NCBI GenBank assembly: GCA_026770615.1
Contig: MU631542.1
Coordinates: forward strand, 23,474 to 43,567
Source of the DNA: Pavlovales sp. CCMP2436
Taxonomy: Eukaryota > Haptophyta > Pavlovophyceae > Pavlovales
Reading direction: 5' to 3'
DNA length: 20,094 bases
The position numbers and the translations under genes were made by a program. Of this stretch, positions 16,552-20,094 are shown piece by piece. The notes under the pieces are model-generated. The model saw only the letters and a list, made by a program, of their open reading frames with translations. It was not told where the DNA came from and did no database searches. Numbering within the stretch: the stretch's first letter is position 1; each line of letters starts with the position of its first letter.

Positions 16552-17902
16552 ATGGCAGCCAGTAGAGGAAACAAGCAGCAAAGCTCAAGCGTTGCGCACG
16601 CGTCCGCCGAGTTTTGTAAAACTGCTTGGCCCCTTGCCCCTGCTCGGCAGCGCGGCGGGATCGCGATGGAGCTCATCGAGGCGTGCGCTGCTGGGGACGT
16701 GGGCCGCGCGCGCCTCCTGCTCGAGGCCGGCGCTGATGCGAACCACACCCATGCGGGTGGCGGCACGGCGCTGATACTGGCGAGCATCCGCGGTCACGTC
16801 GAGTGCGCGCACCTCCTGCTCGAGGCTGGCGCCGACCTCCTGGCGGCAGACATTGGAGGGAAAACCGCCTTCTTCTATGGGAGCACACGGCTCGCCGTGG
16901 TGCAGCTGCTCTGCACCTACGGTGCACAGCGCGAGCACCGTAGGCGCAACACAGAAGTGCCCGCCGACGTACGCGCGTGGGTGCTCGAGACGAGCCGCTG
17001 GAGCACACCTCTGCACCATCTCGAGCTCCTCCCGCCAGCGCGCGTGCGCCAGCTCCTCGTGGGCGGGGCGGACGTGCAAGCGAGTGAGGGCAGCAGCGAC
17101 GACGCGCCCTCGCCGCTCGGGCTCGCGCGCGCTGCTCGCGCGCAACCCGGCGCACGAGGGCGTTTCTCTGGTGTTTGCGGCGGCGACCCCGTGGTCGCGC
17201 GAGAACCACGTGCTCTTCCCCGCGCACGTGCGCGCGCGCGCTGCTGAGCTGCTGCGGCTCGGCCAGCTGCTTGTCCAGGAGGCGCGCTTCGCGGGCGATG
17301 AGGTCGCGCTGCTCGACGTGTGGCCGCTCGTGATGGCGCACGCGCTCAGCCACAGCATGCCGCCGCGCCTCGTCCTGCACTCGGCCCTTGCCGGGTGCAA
17401 CGCCACGATCACCTCGCATGTGCAGGCGGTCGGCGGCGATCGCTACGGGCGCGAGGGCGTTGTCACGGCCGTCTCCGCCTAGTGGGAGTCGGTCGAGCTC
17501 GAGCTGGACGACGGCGAGCGCATTTCCGTGCCCGTCGCATCTGTCAATCTCGAGCTGGCGCCCGCGCAGCAGCCGGGCGGCGCCCACCGCCGGCTCACGG
17601 CGACGCTCGGCGGGCTGGTGGCTCTCCCCGAGCTGAACGGATGCAAGGTGCGCCTGCTCGGCTGGGTGGGCTCGCATTGGCGCTGGCGCGTCCAGCTCGA
17701 CCAGAGTGCGCTCGCGCCGCTCAGTGTGAGTCCCGCGAGCCTGCTCGCGCTCGGCTGGGAGTGGGAGTGAGAAGTCTTTATCGCGCTTGCGCGGCTGCAG
17801 CAGCTGCGGGCGGAACGGGCCGAGGCGGTCCGCGTCGCCATGCAGCCCATGGGCAGGGCACCTCCCTCCCTCCTCGGCTCGCCTGGCCGGGGGGGGGGTT
17901 AG
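16552..17902 (+). pseudogene. Ankyrin-repeat protein pseudogene
   Basis: ATG 16552 (or 16666, MELIEACAAGDVGRA) opens a frame with three ankyrin repeats: LLLEAGADANHTHAGGGTAL, ILASIRGHVECAHLLLEAGA and a degenerate third (KTAFFYGSTRLAVVQLLCTYG). Near 17125-17133, in a GCGCGC run, the frame shifts by one base; the second frame carries LARNPAHEGVSLVFAAATPW, RARAAELLRLGQLL and GREGVVTAVSA. It then hits TAG 17480-17482, continues WESVELELDDGERISVPV and an SH3/KOW-like strand pattern (LNGCKVRLLGWV...RWRVQLD), hits TGA 17768-17770, and runs on coding-like (VFIALARLQQLRAERAEAV) to TAG 17900-17902. A frameshift plus two internal stops indicate a decayed gene. No introns are apparent, unlike the neighbouring genes. 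The ankyrin-plus-tail layout recalls multicopy ankyrin families of haptophytes and related algae (from memory). Confidence 0.85.
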
Positions 17903-18070
17903 CCTTCACGTAACTATCGCAGTATCTGCTCGATTATTCTGCACTGCGATATGATAATACTGGACGCAGAAATTGCGCCCCATGCCCAGCAGAAGTGGCA
18001 TCATAACATGACATACTCATCACTAGTTGATCTTTCATTGTTGCGCGACGGACGAAACTATCAGTAATAA
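17903..18070. other. Gene-free spacer
   Basis: AT-rich, with a small GCAGTATC/GATA-type imperfect palindrome near 17928-17955. Nothing else supported. Confidence 0.4.
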
Positions 18071-18166
18071 TATAATTCTGGTATAGATTCAAGCTAGCGT
18101 CTGACTGTTTTAAATGTTGTGCTGGTCTGAGCGCTGCGTCGCCCATTGCCTGCTGAGACATAAGTA
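18071..18166 (+). repeat. Dispersed repeat R1, long copy 2
   Basis: ATTCAAGCTAGCGTCTGACTG, then AATGTTGTGCTGGTCTGAGC and GCTGCGTCGCCCATTGCC; the same blocks in the same order at 527-622 with a handful of substitutions. Confidence 0.85.
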
Positions 18167-18355
18167 ATTTATCATGGTGCAATTAATTAACGATACAATT
18201 TTGGAGCGATTTTAAATTCACTTGACTAAGCATCACAAACTCCTGAGCGAGCGCCTGTTTGGATCGAAATCCGAATTAGTGGCGCAATTCCGCACTGGGC
18301 AGGGGGGAAAGTGGTGGCCGGGACGACGGTCCCACTCCTGAGAAGGATCCTTTCG

Positions 18356-18928
18356 ATCCTATTAAGTAGGATGGGGCCGCACGGTCACCGTGTGTCTCTG
18401 TTTAGTTCTCCTGAGCTGAGCCTTGGAACGTACTACGTAGGATCTCAAGAATGCCAATAAAAAGCCTCGACCCTTCGCTGAGCACGCAAGAACTAATTTA
18501 ACATAAGTAATTAAATGCCAAAATAAGTTAATTTGTCATATCCTATTAAATAGGATATGGCCAGGGATGACCAATGGGATGGTGACTAAGTGCCCCTAGG
18601 GCTGCACGAGGGGCGAATTCGGCAAATCTGAGGGTACGCAGGCTGCCCCACACGCCCAGAATACGTGGCGAGCTATCAGTATCCCCGGCGTGGCGTGCGA
18701 CACACGCTGCTGGCACGTGCGCCCACATGCCCGAATTCGGCCTCCATTTTTTTTTTTTTTTAGTAATTTCAATAGATTATAACGGATCAACGGTAGGCCG
18801 CATCATCAATCTAATTGAATCCTGGCTATCCCCAGGATGTGGCGTCTAAGGCACTGTGCAGCGACCCTAGGTCCCCGCCGCGCGGTTCGTTGGCTACAGC
18901 GTGCCGAACCCATCCTACTCAATAGGAT
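18356..18928. mobile_element. Possible inverted-repeat element with palindromic ends
   Basis: Left end ATCCTATTAAGTAGGATGGG at 18356; right end, on the opposite strand from 18928, ATCCTATTGAGTAGGATGGG, followed on both by a C/G-rich CG.CACG stretch. Each end is itself a palindrome. A third palindrome (ATCCTATTAAATAGGAT) lies at 18540-18556. A T run occurs at 18748-18762. No transposase frame; no clear target-site duplication found. Confidence 0.45.
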
Positions 18929-18946
18929 AATTAAACTATTTAATAG

Positions 18947-18994
18947 GCGCAGGGGTGGGACCGACGAAGTAGTAGACATTGGTCACCCCTGCGC
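18947..18994. repeat. Hairpin, 11-bp perfect arms
   Basis: GCGCAGGGGTG (18947-18957) and CACCCCTGCGC (18984-18994), loop 26 nt. Lies just outside the palindromic-end element. Confidence 0.85.
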
Positions 18995-19257
18995 GCTAAG
19001 TGTCGATAGCTGATGTCGAATAGAGCCCTCCTCAACGGTCGGAGCCCACCTCGTGTGCCTCCCAGGTGCCTCTAGTGTCGACAACATACTTCGTGCAAGT
19101 AACATTTCCGATCCTCGGCGTTTGGAAGCGAAAAGAAATTCATGGTTCCCGAAGTGGAGGTGCCCCATTCACGAATTTGCAACAAAATCCGCGGCACCAC
19201 CTTCGGTTCTTGACTAGCTCCATAGGATTTCACCGGATTTTTTTTAATTATTTCAAT

Positions 19258-19430
19258 TTCCTCCCCCGGCTCTTAGAAAAGGCGTAACGTACGGGGATTA
19301 TCCGCGGTATCCGTGGGGCCCCGTGGGCCCCCGGGCTATGTGACAAGTTAGTTATATGTTAGTCACATAGGCGCCTCCGGCGGGGCCCCCGGGGGCCCTG
19401 CGGGGCTTTCTAAGAGCCGGTTCCTCCCCC
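19258..19430. mobile_element. MITE-like element with 14-bp TIRs and target-site duplication
   Basis: Terminal inverted repeats CCGGCTCTTAGAAA (19266-19279) and TTTCTAAGAGCCGG (19407-19420) bound a 155-bp element. Immediate flanks are the direct repeats TTCCTCCC at 19258-19265 and 19421-19428; the exact direct repeat extends to 12 bp if the CCGG of the end is counted. Interior arms also pair: CTATGTGAC (19336-19344) with GTCACATAG (19362-19370), plus C/G-rich stems outside them. No coding capacity, so it would depend on a transposase elsewhere. An 8-10 bp duplication is compatible with hAT-, Mutator- or Merlin-type elements; the family is not assignable. Confidence 0.75.
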
Positions 19431-19550
19431 GGACTGGCCACTAATTCGGATTTTGACCCATTTCCTCGAGCTACTAACGCTGGTAATTAGTTTGTCGCTC
19501 AATACTAGTGTTTGTGCGTCCCGCCCGTTTCCACAAGCTACTACCGCTCA

Positions 19551-20019
19551 CTACCGCTGGTACTGCCCAGCGTCGCTCGAGGCCGAGCTTACGCCCGCGC
19601 CCGTGCGCCGCTGCCCTGCCTTGGGCGTCTCAACGCGCTGCAAAAAGCTCGGCACGCGCGCGCCGTGCTGGCGCAAGTAGTCCTTGTACATGCGCGAGGA
19701 ATATAGCGTGGACAGCTTGCTCGTGATGCCCGCCGCAGCCAAGTCCGCTGCGGGGTCGCCGTCCGCCAGGATCACGCTCGGGTCGCGGATGTGCGCGAGC
19801 TCGGCCGCGGCCTCACTGTCGTGTGGGGGCGCGAGCTTGCCCCACGCCTCGTTGGGCAGGTACCACGCGCCGAACGGGAGGTGCGTGCTCGTCGCGGGCT
19901 TGGCGAGGGCCTTGGACTGCGGCCGGTTCCACGTGTTGGGCACTTGCTTGGGGCGCGGCGGCGGCGCGCGACGGCGGGTGTGCTGGCTGTCTGCGAGCTG
20001 AAGCGCGCGCAGGTGCTCG
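19551..20019 (-). CDS. FAM47-like protein, terminal exon (gene continues beyond window)
   Basis: Acceptor TATATCTGCAG at 20020 leaves one base and then an open frame of 155 codons to TAG 19553-19551. It begins EHLRALQLADSQ, then an Arg/Pro-rich stretch, then PFGAWYLPNEAWGKL, an acidic Ala-rich helix, LYSSRMYKDYLRQHGARVPS and FLQ, and a Ser/Gly tail. GAWYL....W followed by a short charged helix and (F/Y)KD(F/Y)(I/L)...G.R.P.FL is the signature I recall from the C-terminus of FAM47E and relatives. Members occur in organisms with motile cilia, but the molecular role is not established. Upstream exons lie past the window edge; the intron just upstream is TA-rich. Confidence 0.7.
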
Positions 20020-20026
20020 CTGCAGA

Positions 20027-20094
20027 TATAGATATATATAGATATATAAATATAGACCAGGATGGCGATAAATATATACAGGAGTGGGCAGAGG
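20027..20094 (-). other. 3' part of an intron of the FAM47-like gene
   Basis: TA-rich (GATATATA)n DNA leading, on the minus strand, into the CTGCAG acceptor. No exon visible before the window end. Confidence 0.6.

Noticed and set aside
18835..18905. tRNA-like A box (TGGCGTCTAAGGC) and B box (GGTTCGTTGGC)
   Set aside because: No acceptor or anticodon stem can be paired; boxes match only partly.

Overview
The window looks like nuclear DNA of an intron-rich, GC-biased unicellular alga. Coding exons are short and GC-rich and sit in AT-rich, simple-repeat-laden introns with GT..AG borders. A short TTAGGG run lies inside one intron. An ankyrin pseudogene and a FAM47-like exon (a family known from ciliated eukaryotes) fit a flagellate alga; a haptophyte is my best guess, but lineage is an inference. 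There is no bacterial, organellar or viral gene set, no rRNA or tRNA I can support, and no CRISPR array.

Layout. (1) 1-4775, plus strand: remains of a multi-exon gene of unknown function (candidate exons 402-443, 986-1141, 3076-about 3174, 4078-4119, terminal exon 4577-4775), in AT-rich DNA full of dispersed repeats. (2) 15588 down to 5315 (or 5135), minus strand: one large gene, reconstructed here as 21 exons. All but one of its exon-exon joins agree in phase, and it encodes a tandem GAF-domain protein of roughly 1,150-1,210 residues: disordered Ala/Gly/Pro N-terminus, coiled-coil region, GAF-1 with a long inserted loop, linker helix, GAF-2 carrying an NKFDE-like motif, and an acidic tail. 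No catalytic domain is visible. It converges on the plus-strand gene. (3) 15589-16551: spacer with a second copy of a roughly 300-bp dispersed repeat. (4) 16552-17902, plus: an ankyrin-repeat pseudogene with one frameshift and two in-frame stops. (5) 17903-19550: gene-free DNA with palindromic repeats and a compact 155-bp inverted-repeat element with a target-site duplication. (6) 20019 down to 19551, minus: the terminal exon of a FAM47-like gene whose other exons lie beyond the window.

The most striking property is structural. Introns of the GAF gene, and probably of the plus-strand gene, repeatedly contain tandem, partly decayed copies of the adjacent exon edge including the splice site. 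One pair of duplicated edges delimits a 39-nt GT..AG segment bounded by identical GTGAACAT repeats. This is the arrangement expected if introns arise and grow by tandem duplication across AG|GT sites. The gene can be read through these decoys only by tracking phase and domain continuity.
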